Assembly (NCBI GenBank): GCA_024762745.1
Contig: JANTGV010000002.1
Coordinates: forward strand, 1 to 16,136
Length of the DNA stretch: 16,136 nt
Direction of reading: 5' to 3'
Origin: Sulfurimonas sp.
GTDB taxonomy: Bacteria; Campylobacterota; Campylobacteria; Campylobacterales; Sulfurimonadaceae
Below the pieces are notes generated by a model. It saw only the letters and a list, made by a program, of their open reading frames with translations. It was not told the origin of the DNA and ran no database searches. Every line of letters begins with the position of its first letter. Positions within the stretch are counted from its first letter, which is position 1. The translations under genes and the position numbers were made by a program. This document shows positions 14,724-16,136 of this stretch, in pieces.

Positions 14724-14747
14724 CACAAATGTGACATCAACTTTGTG
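14724..14747. terminator. Weak hairpin at the end of the pyruvate kinase gene
   Basis: CACAAA (14724-14729) and TTTGTG (14742-14747) could form a 6-bp stem with a 12-base loop across the pyruvate kinase stop codon. There is no T run after it, so it is at best a weak terminator. Read-through into the PAS gene, 65 bases further on, is possible. Confidence 0.2.
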
Positions 14748-16136
14748 TTAATTTTTTAAAGAAGTTCATCTCATGCTTTCGTAAAATACGAATCATATTT
14801 GTTGAGCCTTCAACTCCTACAGGGTCACCGGCTGTCAATATATAACTTTTATCTAAATGCAATACCTTTCGCTCTAAACCCTGAATGATAACTTCATGCA
14901 TCATTTGACCCACAGACTCTTTTGTAACCATAAACGCAGGTACAACACCCCAGCATATAGTTAAAAATCGTGCTATTTTTTCATCATGTACCACTCCATA
15001 AATATCACGGCGAGGACGATATCGTGCAATTTTTTTAACAGAAGATCCTGAAGATGTGATCCCTATTATTCCCCATGCATCAGTATCTTCACATAGTTTT
15101 ACAGCTGATTCGTTGATGCTGTCTGTTGCATCTCCCATTTCAAAGACAGAGATTTTATTAAACGGGTAGTTCTTCTCTGCCCCTTGAATAGCCTGCATCA
15201 TTGTTTTAACTGCTAAAACAGGGTTATGTCCTACGGCACTCTCTTCAGAGAGCATAACCGCATCAGTTCCATCAAGTACTGCGTTTGCTATGTCACTAAT
15301 CTCCGCACGGGTCGCTCTCTCTTGCGTTGTCATTGAGAGGAGCATCTGTGTTGCTGTTATTACAGGTTTTGAAGCTGCGTTTGCTTTTTTAATCAGAATT
15401 TTTTGTAGAGATGGGACTTCATAAAAGGGAACTTCAATCCCTAAGTCTCCGCGAGCAACCATAAGACCGTCACTCTCTTGGAGTATCTCATCTATATTTT
15501 CTATGGCATCAAACTTCTCTATCTTTGCAAAAAGCTGAACCTTACCACTGTTTTGAGTAACAATTTCTCTCGCGTTTTTCATATCGTTTGCATTTTGCAC
15601 AAATGAGATAGCCATAAAGTCCACATCATTTTTAATACCCCACAAAATATCTTCTCTATCTTTTGCAGTTAATATATCAATGCCTAAGTGTGTATTTGGA
15701 AAATTCACTCCTTTTTTTGATGAGAGAACTCCGTTGTTATGTACCACTACTTTTACAGACTCAGGAGTGACTGCAACAACTTCTGTACTTATCATACCGT
15801 CACAAAGGTATATGTGTTCACCCAGTTCTATCTGTTCTAATACTTTGACTTGGTTTATACAGGTTTTATAACTACTCTGAGATGTTTTAGACCCTATAAT
15901 GCTCTCTTTTACAAATTCGACAGTATCACCGTTTTTAAGCTCAAAAGACTCTTCTAGCTCTCCAACTCTAATTTTTGGTCCACTGATATCTTGCAGGACT
16001 CCGACAAAAAGACCAGTATTTTTTTCAGCTTGACGAATGCGCTGTAAAACTTCATAATGGTACTCATGCGAACCGTGTGAAAAGTTCAGACGAAAAACAT
16101 TTACACCCGCATGCATAAGTTTTTCAATCATCTCTA
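14737..16136 (-). CDS. pyk: Pyruvate kinase, 5' end beyond window
   Basis: The last step of glycolysis: phosphoenolpyruvate plus ADP gives pyruvate plus ATP, in the cytoplasm. The visible part covers nearly the whole enzyme, except for a short N-terminus (probably about 20 residues) beyond the window edge; the codon before the first visible Met (16131) is also open. Numbering from that Met: substrate-binding NVFRLNFSHG (11-20), QDISGPKIRVGE (47-58), the catalytic lysine region KIEK (203-206), MVARGDLGIE (224-233) and ITATQMLLSM (258-267). The C-terminal regulatory domain has ITSSGSSVKKIARYRP (358-373) and LTAGDPVGVEGSTN (432-445). The motif usually read as LSGE(S/T)A is LSEESA (294-299). The reading frame is intact throughout. 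It is followed by the PAS/receptor pair on the same strand. Confidence 0.96.
   Translation of the reverse strand, partial: EMIEKLMHAGVNVFRLNFSHGSHEYHYEVLQRIRQAEKNTGLFVGVLQDISGPKIRVGELEESFELKNGDTVEFVKESIIGSKTSQSSYKTCINQVKVLEQIELGEHIYLCDGMISTEVVAVTPESVKVVVHNNGVLSSKKGVNFPNTHLGIDILTAKDREDILWGIKNDVDFMAISFVQNANDMKNAREIVTQNSGKVQLFAKIEKFDAIENIDEILQESDGLMVARGDLGIEVPFYEVPSLQKILIKKANAASKPVITATQMLLSMTTQERATRAEISDIANAVLDGTDAVMLSEESAVGHNPVLAVKTMMQAIQGAEKNYPFNKISVFEMGDATDSINESAVKLCEDTDAWGIIGITSSGSSVKKIARYRPRRDIYGVVHDEKIARFLTICWGVVPAFMVTKESVGQMMHEVIIQGLERKVLHLDKSYILTAGDPVGVEGSTNMIRILRKHEMNFFKKLTQS

Noticed and set aside
14724..14747. TGTGACATCA within the loop as a Crp-type binding site.
   Set aside because: Only one half matches a TGTGA motif and the regulator in this window has an Fnr-type recognition helix; too weak to call.
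1..16136. Searched by eye for tRNA or rRNA genes, CRISPR repeats, transposase genes and insertion-sequence ends.
   Set aside because: None was seen; the only long repeats are the receptor signalling tips, which are explained by paralogy.

Overview
This window reads as chromosomal DNA from a free-living member of the Campylobacterota (formerly Epsilonproteobacteria), most like Sulfurimonas and its relatives. The DNA is AT-rich and densely packed, with TATAAT-type -10 boxes and no obvious -35 boxes. The gene content also fits: Aer-type PAS proteins paired with separate chemoreceptors, as in Campylobacter CetB/CetA; CZB-type chemoreceptors; a short multihaem cytochrome c; and NhaA. The assignment is inferred from gene content and sequence style; no database was searched.

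Layout. Positions 1-210 hold the 5' part of a minus-strand membrane protein. It is divergent from a typical 2-Cys peroxiredoxin (395-991), and the spacer carries a striking AT-rich repeat cluster. A 10-bp hairpin (1002-1026) separates the peroxiredoxin from a six-gene minus-strand run. In transcription order the run is: PIF1-like helicase (6902-5643), Crp/Fnr regulator (5653-5021), EamA transporter (5004-4114), a 45-residue lipoprotein (4088-3951), a solute-binding lipoprotein (3910-3035) and a membrane GGDEF-EAL protein (3035-1044). The last two overlap by one base (TAATG). Their layout resembles the NspS/MbaA binding-protein/c-di-GMP enzyme pair of Vibrio.

Divergent from the helicase, across only 24 bp, is a REC-REC-GGDEF response regulator (6927-8174). 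Both genes of this divergent pair look leaderless. NhaA (8260-9597) follows.

The right half holds two PAS-chemoreceptor pairs facing each other: plus strand 9677-11600 and minus strand 14671-12799. A five-haem periplasmic cytochrome c (11677-12786) lies between them. In each pair the PAS gene's last codons overlap the receptor's start in the same way, and both receptors end in a predicted zinc-binding CZB domain. Their signalling tips form a 125-bp inverted repeat with 117 identical positions around the cytochrome. A pyruvate kinase gene (14737 to the window edge, minus) closes the window.

How the genes fit together: most of the window is environmental sensing. Two proteins make or degrade c-di-GMP, there are two split energy-taxis-type receptors, and one Crp/Fnr regulator. 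Around these sit redox and ion homeostasis genes (peroxiredoxin, cytochrome, NhaA). A plausible theme is adjusting motility and surface attachment to redox state and nutrients. No RNA genes, CRISPR arrays or insertion sequences were seen, and no stretch over 300 bases lacks a gene.
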